A DNA stretch of 64,000 nt from Metaruminococcus_A sp964607135 (GTDB lineage Bacteria > Bacillota > Clostridia > Oscillospirales > Ruminococcaceae): assembly GCA_964607135.1 (NCBI GenBank), contig CAZSIV010000005.1, forward strand, positions 1 through 64,000, given 5' to 3'. The notes below the pieces were generated by a model. The model was not told where the DNA came from, made no database searches, and was given only the letters and a program-made list of their open reading frames with translations. Below are positions 27,619 to 36,646 of this stretch, in pieces (within the stretch, counting starts at the first letter, position 1; each line of letters begins with the position of its first letter). The position numbers were made by a program, and so were the translations under genes.

Positions 27619-28060
27619 TAACCTCACCCATTAACGCAATCGAAGATTGCGAATGGGTGCCCGAGAACATTGTTTTTCGCTGGCGCTCAAAATAATAACC
27701 TCACCCGTTGACGAAATCGAAGATTTCGGCGGAATGCTTCCGCTGCCAATACGCGATTCACAGGCAGTGCAGATAACAGTGTTGATAACCCGGCGCGCCT
27801 CGCAGGACTGAAACCTTTTAATTGGTACAATGCCGGTGTGCGAATTACCAGCGGCGGTTCGCCGCCCCGCGAGACGCGTTATACTTAGTTTGTCTTAGGC
27901 GTCTCGCAGGACAAAAATCTAAAGGCTGGTAAAACCTTGGGGTGCGAATTGTTCAGCCGGGATCACCCGGCGCGCCTCGCAGGATTACAATCTTGAGATC
28001 GGTACAATACCAGCGTGCGAAATTGCTCGGCCTGGGCACAGGCCCTGCGGCAGTTTTCTT
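27614..28060 (+). repeat. Composite structured intergenic repeat, locus 2
   Basis: The locus starts at TATAAT (27614-27619). Two hairpin modules follow, each beginning CACCC and containing CGAAGATT (GCAATCGAAGATTGC near 27636 and GAAATCGAAGATTTC near 27713). Then come GCGGAATGCTTCCGC, CAATACGCGATTCACAGGCAG, and three copies of the downstream unit starting at 27795, 27899 and 27972. Each unit starts with GCGYCTCGCAGGA and ends near a GTG/GGTGCGAATT box. The 28061-28233 remainder holds no supported gene. Confidence 0.75.
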
Positions 28061-28233
28061 GTCCCGCAGCTTGCGGCTTTGGGAGCTGCATAGGACATCG
28101 CCTTTTCTGATGAAGAAGGAAATTCGGCGGGTTGCTCTGCGTTCCCCCCGATAGACGGGCACGGAACTGCGATCCGTGCCGGACGGAAAATATGGGAATA
28201 CCGCTTAAAATTATTTGAAACGGAGGAATGCCA

Positions 28234-29739
28234 ATGTCGTTGTCGCTGATCCAGCTTATGATCGCGGGCGCAGTCGTGCTGCTCGTCTGCGTCGCTTCCA
28301 GTAAATTTCTCTACCGTTTCGGCGTTCCAACCCTGTTGATCTTTTTAGCGCTGGGGATGATCTGCGGCTCAGACGGGCTTTTTGGTTTCTATTTTGACGA
28401 TTATTCCATCGCCTGGGAGATCTGTTCGGTCGGCCTGGTTTTTATCATGTTCTACGGCGGCTTCGGCACCAACTGGAAGGCCGCAAAGCCTGTCGCCGTC
28501 CCTTCGGTTTTGATGTCCACCCTCGGTGTGGTCATCACGGCGGGATTAACCGGGCTGTTTTGTTATTTCGTTTTGAAGACCACACTTTTGGAGGGATTTT
28601 TGATCGGCTCCATCGTCGGATCGACCGACGCGGCCTCGGTTTTCTCGATCCTCCGCTCCCGTAAGCTGAACCTGAAAGGGGGGCTCGCATCCCTCCTCGA
28701 AATTGAAAGCGGGAGCAATGACCCGGTCGCCTATATGATGACTCTGGTGGTTTTGATCCTGATGTCCCCCCTGGGAACCGATCCCGGGACGATCGCCGTC
28801 ATGCTGGTTTCTCAGGTCGGCTTCGGGCTCTTGGTCGGCCTTCTCCTCGCGGTGATCGCTGTCGCCGTTCTGCGGCGGGTGGAGTTTGAAATCGTGGGGC
28901 TGTACCCGATCTTTCTGGTGGGGATCGCCATCCTTTCCTATTCATTCAGCGAATTTTTGGGTGGGAACGGTTATCTGAGCGTCTATGTCGCCGGAATCAT
29001 CCTCGGGAACAGCAAAATTTTCCATAAGCGCAGTCTGGTTCACTTTTTTGACGGAATCTCGTGGCTTATGCAGATCATCCTCTTCTTTGCGCTGGGGCTT
29101 CTGGCATTCCCGTCGCGGCTTCCGTCGGTCGCCCTGTTTGGCGTCCTCATCTCGGTCTTTATGATCTTCGTCGCCCGTCCGGCGGCGACATTCAGCATCC
29201 TGAGCTGGTTTAGGATTCCCTTTAAAAGTCAGCTGTTCGTCTCCTGGGTTGGGCTGCGAGGCGCCGCTTCAATTGTTTTTGCCATTTTTGCGATCAGTTA
29301 TGCTTCGGGAAACCAGATTGTAATTGAAAACGATATTTTCCATGTCGTCTTTTTCGTCGCCCTCTTTTCGGTTGCCGTGCAGGGAACCCTGATTCCTTTT
29401 TTTGCCAAGAAGCTCAAGCTGGTGGATGAAAGCGTTTCGGTCCTCAAGACCTTCAACGACTATCAGGAAGAGTTCAACACCAAGCTTTTGGAGTATAAAA
29501 TCCATGAAAAAAGCCGCTGGGCCAACCTGACCCTGATGGATGCCAACATTCCCGATGAAATTCTGGTGGTTATGATCAAGCGGGGACGGGAAGTGATCGT
29601 CCCGCGCGGCTCGACGGTGATCCTCCCGGGAGATACCCTTGTTCTAAGCGGAAATGACATCGAGGAGCAGCTCAAAGCCCAGCGCCGGAAGCTGGAAAAA
29701 GAAAAGGAAAAGGTGCAGAAGCGGAAGGAAACGGGCTGA
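28234..29739 (+). CDS. CPA1-type potassium or sodium/proton antiporter with TrkA_C domain
   Basis: This 501-residue membrane protein has 12-13 helices over residues 5-395 and a C-terminal soluble TrkA_C-like domain (about 415-490). Motifs of the NhaP2/CvrA branch are visible: GSTDAASVFSIL, ESGSNDPVAYMMT (with the ion-binding Asp) and GLRGAASIVFAI. Such proteins exchange cations for protons and are gated by the TrkA_C domain. The start at 28234 has CGGAGGA at 6-7 nt; the ATG at 28228 is too close. It lies 24 bp before the flavin reductase gene. Confidence 0.88.
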   Translation: MSLSLIQLMIAGAVVLLVCVASSKFLYRFGVPTLLIFLALGMICGSDGLFGFYFDDYSIAWEICSVGLVFIMFYGGFGTNWKAAKPVAVPSVLMSTLGVVITAGLTGLFCYFVLKTTLLEGFLIGSIVGSTDAASVFSILRSRKLNLKGGLASLLEIESGSNDPVAYMMTLVVLILMSPLGTDPGTIAVMLVSQVGFGLLVGLLLAVIAVAVLRRVEFEIVGLYPIFLVGIAILSYSFSEFLGGNGYLSVYVAGIILGNSKIFHKRSLVHFFDGISWLMQIILFFALGLLAFPSRLPSVALFGVLISVFMIFVARPAATFSILSWFRIPFKSQLFVSWVGLRGAASIVFAIFAISYASGNQIVIENDIFHVVFFVALFSVAVQGTLIPFFAKKLKLVDESVSVLKTFNDYQEEFNTKLLEYKIHEKSRWANLTLMDANIPDEILVVMIKRGREVIVPRGSTVILPGDTLVLSGNDIEEQLKAQRRKLEKEKEKVQKRKETG

Positions 29740-29763
29740 GAGTGTAGGAAGGCGGTGGTTTGG

Positions 29764-30396
29764 TTGAAAAAAGTGGTTTGGAAAGGCGGGGCTCTGTTAG
29801 CGCCGACGCCTCCGGCCATGGTGAGCTGCGGCCCCATGGAGCGCCCCAATATCATCACGGTCGGTTGGACGGGGATCACCAGCACCATACCGCCCAAAAC
29901 CTATATTTCCCTTCGTCCGGATCGGTATTCCTATGGCTTGATCCGGGAGTCGGGCGTGTTTGCCGTCAACCTCACGACCGCCCCGTTGGTGCGGGCCGCC
30001 GATTTTTGCGGCGTCCGTTCGGGGAAGGATTTGGATAAATTCGCCGCGGTCGGGCTCACAGCGAAACCGGGGCCGGAAACCGGCTGCCCGGTCATCGGGG
30101 AAAGCCCGCTCAGCATGGAGTGCCGGGTGACGGAGGTTCTCCCCATGGGCTCGCATGACATGTTTTTGGCCGATATCGTCTCCGTGCTGGTCGACCCTGC
30201 CTGCCTCGATTCGGACGGAAGGCTCCGGCTCGACCGCTGCCGCCTCGCGGCATATGCACACGGCGAATATTTTGAACTGGGGCAGAAGCTCGGGAGCTTT
30301 GGCTTTTCGGTTCGCAAAAAGCCGGCTTCCTCAAAAAGGGGGAGAACCGGGCGAAAGCGCACAGCATCCCCTAAAAAACGGGATACCAAACGGTGA
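29764..30396 (+). CDS. Flavin reductase-like (FMN-binding split barrel) protein
   Basis: The 210-residue protein shows the flavoredoxin/flavin reductase split-barrel pattern: ALLAPTPPAMVSCG, ITVGWTGITSTIPPKTYISLRP, SGVFAVNLT, DFCGVRSGKDLDKF and the HDMFLADIVSVLVD segment. These proteins bind FMN and pass electrons to partner proteins. The C-terminal 25 residues are Lys/Arg-rich and low complexity, unusual for the family. The start is probably the TTG at 29764, with GGCGGTGG upstream; a GTG at 29755 is possible. Confidence 0.82.
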   Translation: MKKVVWKGGALLAPTPPAMVSCGPMERPNIITVGWTGITSTIPPKTYISLRPDRYSYGLIRESGVFAVNLTTAPLVRAADFCGVRSGKDLDKFAAVGLTAKPGPETGCPVIGESPLSMECRVTEVLPMGSHDMFLADIVSVLVDPACLDSDGRLRLDRCRLAAYAHGEYFELGQKLGSFGFSVRKKPASSKRGRTGRKRTASPKKRDTKR

Positions 30397-30408
30397 GGAG
30401 GGTATGCA

Positions 30409-31242
30409 ATGTTCCCGATCCGCTGTCCTTTATGCGGCACGCCGCTCCTTTTAAACGGCGGCTGCTATCGGTGTGAAAACCGCCATTCTTATGACCGCGC
30501 CAAAAGCGGCTATGTGAATCTGCTCGATTCCTCCCGGAAGAGGTCGAAAATCCCTGGCGACAACAAGCTGATGTCGGCGGCGAGACGGGATTTTCTGAAC
30601 AAAGGGTATTACGAGCCTTTGTCGAACGCCTTAAACAGCGCCTGCCTTGCCCGGCTGAGCGGCAGTCCGAGCCCGGTGATCCTCGACGCGGGCTGCGGGG
30701 AAGGGTACTACACCTCCCGGCTTGCCGAGGCGCTTTCCCGGGAAGGCGTCCGGCCGGAGATTTTGGGGATCGATATCTCCAAGTTTGCCGCTGATCTCGC
30801 CGCAAAACGCTGCAAAGCGGCTGCCTTTGCAGCGGCCAGTGTCTTTCATCTTCCCGTTTTTGACCACTCCTGCAATCTCGTCCTCAGCCTGTTCGCCCCT
30901 TACTGCGGGGAAGAATTCCTCCGTGTCCTGAAGCCGGGTGGTTTTTTCGTGATGGCGATCCCCGGGCGGGACCACCTCTGGGAGCTGAAACAGGCTGTCT
31001 ACGAAACGCCTTATAAAAATGAAATCAGGGATTACCCGCTCGACGGCTTTGAATTTTTGAGCGCCGAAAAGGTTGAAACGGTTCTCGAGCTTCCGTCTAA
31101 GGAGGATATTCTCCATCTATTCGAGATGACGCCCTATTATTACAAAACTTCGAAACAGGATCAGGAGCGGCTGGAGAAGCTTGATTGGCTTACTGTCACG
31201 GCGTCCTTTGAGCTTTTAACCTATCGATTGAAAAACAAATAG
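30409..31242 (+). CDS. rlmA: 23S rRNA (guanine-N1)-methyltransferase, RlmA family
   Basis: This 277-residue SAM-dependent methyltransferase modifies a guanine in helix 35 of 23S rRNA (G745 in E. coli RlmA-I, G748 in RlmA-II/TlrB). The N-terminal zinc-finger CPLCGTPL...CYRCENRHSYDRAKSGYVNLL is diagnostic. It is followed by the SAM-binding DAGCGEGYYTSRL and the Rossmann fold. In TlrB the modification affects tylosin-type macrolide resistance. Which guanine is targeted here cannot be read from sequence alone. It starts 12 bp after the flavin reductase gene. Confidence 0.9.
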   Translation: MFPIRCPLCGTPLLLNGGCYRCENRHSYDRAKSGYVNLLDSSRKRSKIPGDNKLMSAARRDFLNKGYYEPLSNALNSACLARLSGSPSPVILDAGCGEGYYTSRLAEALSREGVRPEILGIDISKFAADLAAKRCKAAAFAAASVFHLPVFDHSCNLVLSLFAPYCGEEFLRVLKPGGFFVMAIPGRDHLWELKQAVYETPYKNEIRDYPLDGFEFLSAEKVETVLELPSKEDILHLFEMTPYYYKTSKQDQERLEKLDWLTVTASFELLTYRLKNK

Positions 31243-31356
31243 TATAAATCTTTATAATAATACAAAAATTGACAAAATAAGACGTTTTATGTTTGTTTTT
31301 TTGCCATGTGGATGAAGAACAGACTGAATGAAAAAACAACAAAGGAGCAATGAAAG

Positions 31357-32130
31357 ATGTACATTCTTGGACGCGTTCAGATGCTGGCCCCTCTGCCTTA
31401 CGAGGAGGGGGTCAAACGATTGATGGAAAAGGGGTTCGACGGGATCGAGTTTGGAATTTCCGACCGGGAATTCAAGCCCCGTCCTGAATTTTTCGCCCCC
31501 GGCTTTGCCGAGGAGATGAAGCGGGTGATCCGCCGGTACGGCGTTAAGGCTTATTCGGTCAGCGCGCATATGGATTACACCGAAAGCGAGGAGGCTTTTA
31601 AAGCGGTTCACGATGCGATCCGGGTGGCGAAGGAGATGGGCGCCCCGCTCGTCATCATCAACGGCGCCAAGCTCCGCGAGGAGGAGCCGTACGATGTCCA
31701 GTGGGCGCGGCAGATCGAAAAGACAAAAGAGCTCTGCAAATATGCGGAAGAGCTGGGGATCGACCTCGCCATGGAGTTTGAGCCGGGCTTCGTCCTCGAT
31801 AACACGGAACGGATGCTCCGAGCCTTCGATGAAATCGGTTCTCCGGTGCTCAAGGTAAACGCCGATGTGGGACATGTTTTCTTGCAGGATCCAGACCCGA
31901 TGGCGGCCATCGAAAGCTGTAAGGGGCTGATCGTACACGCCCATCTGGAGAACATGAAAACCGGTGTCCACAACCACCTGGTTCCCTATGAGGGGGATAT
32001 GGATCTGCCCGGCTACATTGCCAAGCTGCGGGAGGTCGGCTTTGACGGGATGGCCGCTTTTGACGCGTATCAGTACGATTATGAGGCGGTCGCGGAGGAC
32101 TCTGTCAAATACTTCAAAGGGATTTTATAA
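31357..32130 (+). CDS. Sugar phosphate isomerase/epimerase (TIM barrel)
   Basis: A 257-residue xylose-isomerase-like barrel. Likely metal ligands are the Glu of LAMEFEPGFVLD, the Asp and His of VNADVGHVF, the His of IVHAHLENM, and the Glu/Asp near the C-terminal strand. The pattern resembles hydroxypyruvate isomerase, tagatose-3-epimerase and IolE-like proteins; the substrate is unknown. AAAGGAGCAATGAAAG precedes the ATG. A good terminator follows at 32243. Confidence 0.85.
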   Translation: MYILGRVQMLAPLPYEEGVKRLMEKGFDGIEFGISDREFKPRPEFFAPGFAEEMKRVIRRYGVKAYSVSAHMDYTESEEAFKAVHDAIRVAKEMGAPLVIINGAKLREEEPYDVQWARQIEKTKELCKYAEELGIDLAMEFEPGFVLDNTERMLRAFDEIGSPVLKVNADVGHVFLQDPDPMAAIESCKGLIVHAHLENMKTGVHNHLVPYEGDMDLPGYIAKLREVGFDGMAAFDAYQYDYEAVAEDSVKYFKGIL

Positions 32131-32242
32131 CTTGGACGGAGCATAATCTGCCTGAGAGTGGATTTCCCGCTGGATACAGGCCGGATTTTGTCGATCCCTG
32201 TCCACATTAAATGACAAGGCGATGCCCTTTACTGAACTTAAA

Positions 32243-32287
32243 ACAAGAGGAACCCGTGTTTGAAACGACGGGTTCCTCTTGTTTTTC
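32243..32287 (+). terminator. Terminator after the sugar isomerase gene
   Basis: A 13-bp stem (AAGAGGAACCCGT with its complement) is followed by GTTTTTC. The remainder of 32131-32431 holds no gene. Confidence 0.85.
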
Positions 32288-32431
32288 TGTGGCGGATACA
32301 ATTTTTCGACAAGACGGAGCAACGAACTGTTTCCCTTTATGAAGACCGGTTTCTTTGCTGGAAAGAGACAATTTCCAGGGACATTGAGGGGCGAAAGACA
32401 CGCCAGCCGGCTGGCGTTTGAAATGGAAGCT

Positions 32432-33256
32432 TTACCGGCATTCCCGCTCCAAAAAATAGGCGACCCCGTCGTTGATGTTGGAGCCGATGACCCCATCCGC
32501 CTTCTGTTTCAAGTCCTCCGCGGCATTTTCCACCGCGTATTTTCGGTCGCAGGCTTCAAAGAGCGGGAGGTCGTTCAGGTTGTCCCCAAAGCCGACGATT
32601 TCCTCCGGCTTTAAGAAACCCCGCAGCCAGCAGACCGCGTGGTATTTGGATGCGGCGGCACTGTAAAGCTCTAAGAACCACATCCCGGGGTGATAGACGT
32701 CCCGGTAGTAGGAATAGCCGATATCTGTCCGCTCCCGCAGCGCATCCGCCACCGGGTCGAGCTTTTCTTTTTTCTCGAGCAGGCAGAAGTAGAGGGTATT
32801 CTCCGCCGGGAGCAGCTCGAAATCCGGAACCTGCGTAAAAGGCTTCCCGTATTTTTCCCTCCGGCCCTCGACGAATTCCCGTTTCACGTGGGAATCCAGT
32901 GTTTCATAATAAGTCATCAGCCCTGTTTCCAGCAGGCGGTAGACAAAGCCGCTGATGCCGTATTCCCTTAACATCGCTTTGATCTCCCGCACCGTTTTTA
33001 AGGGGATCGGGTTTTGATGGAGGCAAGCGCCTGTCGCCATGTCGTAGATCACGACCCCGTTCATCAAAACGGCCGGGAGGCAGAACGGAACGCCTTTGAG
33101 GATTTCAAAGGCGGTTTCAGTAGTGCGGGCAGTCGCAAAGGTGACCGCTGTCCCACCCTGGATCAGACGGGTGAGGGATGCAGCCGTGTATTCCGAAAGC
33201 TCCGCCTGCCCGTTGAGGAGGGTGCCGTCCAGATCGGAGATATAAAGCGTTCTCAT
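32432..33256 (-). CDS. Cof-type HAD phosphatase
   Basis: This 274-residue haloacid dehalogenase-like phosphatase of subfamily IIB has the nucleophile motif ISDLDGTLLNG at its N-terminus, a Thr motif (FATARTTE), a large alpha/beta cap, and the C-terminal GFGDNLNDLPLFE motif. Members dephosphorylate sugar phosphates and cofactors. Its start overlaps the stop of the GH36 gene (ATGA), so the two are coupled, suggesting a sugar-phosphate substrate. Confidence 0.88.
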   Translation of the reverse strand: MRTLYISDLDGTLLNGQAELSEYTAASLTRLIQGGTAVTFATARTTETAFEILKGVPFCLPAVLMNGVVIYDMATGACLHQNPIPLKTVREIKAMLREYGISGFVYRLLETGLMTYYETLDSHVKREFVEGRREKYGKPFTQVPDFELLPAENTLYFCLLEKKEKLDPVADALRERTDIGYSYYRDVYHPGMWFLELYSAAASKYHAVCWLRGFLKPEEIVGFGDNLNDLPLFEACDRKYAVENAAEDLKQKADGVIGSNINDGVAYFLERECR

Positions 33257-35301
33257 TCCGACACCCCGAAGAAGATCGTCGCCGCGCCCGGTTCCTCAAA
33301 GGTGATCTCCACAAGGGAAGCGCCGTCCTCGAGGGGCGTGACCTTTGCCGGAACGGAGGCCCAGAATTCCTTTGCCGTCCTTTTGCGGGTGATGGTGCGG
33401 AAGGTGTCTTTGACGGTGGAAAAGACGCAGAGGACACCTTTCCCTGTTTCGGAGGACAGCTTCTCATAGCACTCGAAGCCGGAGCCGGTCATCCCGCTCT
33501 TGATTGCCGCCTCGGCGGTGATATCCTCCCGCACCTCCTTGTATTTGGAGAGCACCTCGTGGAACCGCTCCACCCCTTCCGCAGAGAGGGCGGGCAGGTC
33601 GCCCCAGATGCCGTTCTGCCCTAAGACGAGGGAGGCCAGGTTGATGTCCTGCGAGCTCTGCGGATCGTCCGGCAGGTAGTGGGTGAGGAAGAGCACCGAC
33701 GGGATCCATTTGTCGAAGGTCAGCGGTGTGCGGCAGATCCAGGTACGGGGCGCTCCCGGCGCGACGAAGATGTTGGTCCAGTCGTCCTCGCAGGGGAGGT
33801 TGTAGTTGGCAAAATAGGGCCCATTGTTGATTAAAAAGTATTTCCCCGAGGTGAGGAAGCCCAGCCCTACGCTCCGGCGGCCTTCGGTGATGTCGAAATC
33901 GACGATGACCTCCGGGCAGGCGGCGCAGACCTTGTCCACGATTTTGGACATGTAAATCCCCACCTGGAAGGCGTAGGAGTCGGCCCGCTCATCCGGGGTG
34001 TTCCCCGCGTCCCCGTGGAAGTGGTCCGGCGAATTACAGCCGTACTGCTCAATTGCATCCCATTTGAAATAGCTGACCCCCAGCTCTTTTGCGAGGGAGA
34101 TCAGGGTGTCGGCCAGCGTCTCCCAGTAGGGGCTGACGATGCACATCCCGTAGCTCTTCTCGGTTTCCCAGATCGGCTTGGGCTCCGGCGCCGCACCGTC
34201 CCACTCGATCCGGCAGCCCGGATTTTTCTCGTAGGCTTCGCTCGTCACGGCGGCAAGGGTGGGCCCGATCCAGAGCCCGAGCTTCATCCCGTATTGATCC
34301 AGCTTCGCCTTGACCCGTTTCATCCCGTCGGCAAAGCGGGCGCGGTTGACGATCCAGTCGCCTGTTTTTTCGTACCAGCCGGTGTCGACGACAAAGACCT
34401 CAATCTCCATCCTGTGGGCGGTTTCGATCTCTTCGAGCATCCGCGCTTCATTCATGTCGGCGAGGTAGGCCTTCCGGTTCCACCACTTGTTCCGCTCCTG
34501 GTAATTCCAGGTGTTGTAGAAGATGTAAGGCTTCCGGCTTTCCAGGTTCAGGGTGGCGTATTTGAGCTGGAACGCCCGGAAGGCGGCGGCAAGCTCGTCG
34601 ACACCGCCTTCGACTCCGCCAAAATCGAACCAAACCGTTTCGAAAGGATGATTCGAAATCACTGTTCCGGCGGGGTAATTCCCCTTCTTTGCCGCGAGGA
34701 TCACCCCCCGTTCCGGGGTGAAGCGATAGTGGAGAAAGGCGTCTGGATACTGCGAACCGTGTTCATAGGCGAGCAGGAAGCTCTCCTTTCCGTCCGACCC
34801 GGCGAGCAGGGGACCCATCACGTCGAAACGGTGGGCGAAGCAATGCGCCTCAACCGGAACCTCGTTCATGCAGAAGCTGTGGGTCAGCTCGTTGAATTCG
34901 GAGAAACGCACTTCGGTCAGCGCGTCCTCTTCCGCCAGGGAAAGGGCGCAGTAATGGAGCATTTCTCCATTCGCCTTGGTTAGCCGGTGGCTTCCGTCCC
35001 CGGTCAGGGCATATCTGAACTTGAGGATCGGCGACCCTTCCGCCGCCCGCGCGACCAGGATGAGGGTGACATCCGGGTGGGCGGCGTAGACCGCGCCGAA
35101 CCGGTATTCAGCCACGCTGTCGTTGAGCTTCTTTTCTGAGAGCAGGGAAACCTCCGAAAATTCCGGCAGAAGCGGGGCGCCGTCCAGTTCAAAAACGGGG
35201 CCTTTCAGCGCGCGGGCGGCGAGGCCCTTTCCGCGGTAGAGGAGGAAGCCTTCCGCTCCTCCGACCTCCAGCTGATAAAATGGTGTTTGAATGGTCTGCA
35301 T
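33253..35301 (-). CDS. GH36-family alpha-galactosidase-like glycoside hydrolase
   Basis: The 682-residue protein has no signal peptide, so it is cytoplasmic. It has an N-terminal beta-sandwich (about residues 1-250), then a TIM barrel with FYNTWNYQERNKWW, VFVVDTGWYEKTGDW, KLGLWIGPT and the nucleophile segment SYFKWDAIEQYG, as in GH36/GH-D enzymes. Where classical GH36 members show a C-x-GG-x-R-x-D acid/base motif, this one reads DFDITEGRRSVGLGF, so specificity may differ. The start at 35301 (MQTIQTPFYQL) has AAAGGAG upstream; the frame extends to 35835 but overlaps ung antisense-free sequence without family similarity. Confidence 0.82.
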   Translation of the reverse strand: MQTIQTPFYQLEVGGAEGFLLYRGKGLAARALKGPVFELDGAPLLPEFSEVSLLSEKKLNDSVAEYRFGAVYAAHPDVTLILVARAAEGSPILKFRYALTGDGSHRLTKANGEMLHYCALSLAEEDALTEVRFSEFNELTHSFCMNEVPVEAHCFAHRFDVMGPLLAGSDGKESFLLAYEHGSQYPDAFLHYRFTPERGVILAAKKGNYPAGTVISNHPFETVWFDFGGVEGGVDELAAAFRAFQLKYATLNLESRKPYIFYNTWNYQERNKWWNRKAYLADMNEARMLEEIETAHRMEIEVFVVDTGWYEKTGDWIVNRARFADGMKRVKAKLDQYGMKLGLWIGPTLAAVTSEAYEKNPGCRIEWDGAAPEPKPIWETEKSYGMCIVSPYWETLADTLISLAKELGVSYFKWDAIEQYGCNSPDHFHGDAGNTPDERADSYAFQVGIYMSKIVDKVCAACPEVIVDFDITEGRRSVGLGFLTSGKYFLINNGPYFANYNLPCEDDWTNIFVAPGAPRTWICRTPLTFDKWIPSVLFLTHYLPDDPQSSQDINLASLVLGQNGIWGDLPALSAEGVERFHEVLSKYKEVREDITAEAAIKSGMTGSGFECYEKLSSETGKGVLCVFSTVKDTFRTITRKRTAKEFWASVPAKVTPLEDGASLVEITFEEPGAATIFFGVSE

Positions 35302-35333
35302 CGTTTCTTTCTCCTTTGCTGTTATTTGCGGCA

Positions 35334-35450
35334 CTGTCCCTGTCAATCGGAAATCGCTCCATTTTCCGCAGACAGAGCCTTCCGATGAGAAAGGACGGAT
35401 CATGTGACTCGATTTCTTCCGGACAATAACGTCCGATTTGACAGAGACAG
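35334..35450. repeat. Inverted repeat between the GH36 and ung genes
   Basis: CTGTCCCTGTCAATCGGA (35334-35351) is nearly the reverse complement of TCCGATTTGACAGAGACAG (35432-35450). The 80-base interior has further partial pairing (GGAAATCG with CGATTTCTTCC). It may be a structured leader of the GH36 transcript or a small repeat element. Confidence 0.45.
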
Positions 35451-35462
35451 GCCCTTGTTGGT

Positions 35463-36137
35463 TTACAGGTTTTTGATCTGCCAGTCGATCGGCTCCCGTC
35501 CCGAGGCAGTCAGCAGCTCGTTCGCCTTTTTGAAATGCCCGCAGCCGAAAAAGCCGCGTGCGGCGGAAAACGGGCTGGGATGAGGCGCCGTCAGAATGTA
35601 ATGCCGCGGGTTGGTGATCAGCGCGGCCTTCTCGCGGGCGTTCGCCCCCCACAGCAGAAATACAACCGGCTGCTCCAGCTCGTTGACCGATTCGATCACC
35701 CGGTCTGTAAAGGTCTCCCAACCATAGCCGCGGTGAGAGTTGGCGCTGCCCGCTCGGACGGTGAGGACGGTGTTGAGGAGCAAAACCCCCTGTTCCGCCC
35801 AGGGGAGGAGGCATCCGTTGTTCGGAAGATAGCACCCCAGTTCCTGGCGGAGCTCCTCGAAGATATTTTGAAGGGAGGGCGGCGGCTCGATCCCCGGCTG
35901 GACGGAAAAGGAAAGTCCGTGGGCCTGTCCGGGCCCGTGGTAGGGGTCTTGCCCGAGGATGACAACCTTTACCTCATGGTAGGGTGTGACCTGCATCGCC
36001 TGAAAGATGCTGTACATGTCGGGGTAAATCCGCCTGGAGCCGTACTCTTTTTTTAAGAAGGCCCGCAGCTTTTGATAGTAGGGTTTTTCAAATTCTCCGG
36101 CCAGAACTTCGTCCCAGTCGTTTCCAAACTGAACCAC
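35463..36137 (-). CDS. ung: Uracil-DNA glycosylase, family 1
   Basis: It removes uracil from DNA. Family 1 motifs are all present: the catalytic water-activating Asp in ILGQDPYHGPGQAHGLSFSV, the uracil-recognition LLNTVLTVR, the VFLLWGANA strand, and the C-terminal HPSPFSA loop. Length is 224 residues. The GTG start at 36137 is preferred because GGAGG lies 8 nt upstream, inside the longer TTG-started frame. Confidence 0.95.
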   Translation of the reverse strand: MVQFGNDWDEVLAGEFEKPYYQKLRAFLKKEYGSRRIYPDMYSIFQAMQVTPYHEVKVVILGQDPYHGPGQAHGLSFSVQPGIEPPPSLQNIFEELRQELGCYLPNNGCLLPWAEQGVLLLNTVLTVRAGSANSHRGYGWETFTDRVIESVNELEQPVVFLLWGANAREKAALITNPRHYILTAPHPSPFSAARGFFGCGHFKKANELLTASGREPIDWQIKNL

Positions 36138-36475
36138 AGCGTTTTCCTCCGATCCCAAAGGTTTGCATCCATTCTACCATCTACAGCCGGGGGATGCAAG
36201 GACGGAAAAATGAATTGCCTTCCTGCGGGGGCTTTTTCTGCCGAAGCAGCCGAGAGGGCAGGAAAAACAAATGCGCCGGCCAGTGAAAAAATCCCTGTCG
36301 ATATGCGTAAACTATCTTTATAGGAAAAGGCGGTTTGAGGATTCAAAGCCGAATGCCCCCCTTCTATTATAAAAAATAGGATTTAAATTACGCCTGACGG
36401 CACAGTCTAATTGCGGTATATTTTTTGTTACTTCGGTAGAAAAGCCTTGCTTTTCTCTTGTGTAATAAAAAACAG

Positions 36476-36504
36476 TTGACAAACTGCGGTTGCGGTGATA
36501 TTAT
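36476..36504 (+). promoter_or_regulatory. Promoter of cysK
   Basis: TTGACA (36476-36481), a 17-bp spacer and TATTAT (36499-36504). The 36138-36475 stretch upstream shows no gene. Confidence 0.75.
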
Positions 36505-36523
36505 ACCTATAAAACAAGTAGGT
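36505..36523 (+). promoter_or_regulatory. Candidate operator downstream of the cysK promoter
   Basis: The inverted repeat ACCTA-N9-TAGGT starts directly after the -10 box, over the expected transcription start. A cysteine-responsive Rrf2/CymR-type regulator is a possible ligand, but this is a guess from position. Confidence 0.4.
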
Positions 36524-36646
36524 TTAATAAGCGTTTGGAATCGAGGGTGTTTGGATGAGACGGTATTTTGAGCGAAAACGATGTTGGAAAAACGCAATCC
36601 AGTGCAGGCAGTAAACGAAAATAATCGACTTAGGAGAGAAGCTATC

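Noticed and set aside
33253..35835. 860-codon frame for the GH36 gene
   Set aside because: The upstream 178 codons overlap the ung gene in another frame and lack family similarity; the start at 35301 has a ribosome site and a plausible N-terminus.
36138..36646. T-box or other riboswitch upstream of cysK
   Set aside because: No T-box consensus or recognisable riboswitch core is visible in the leader.
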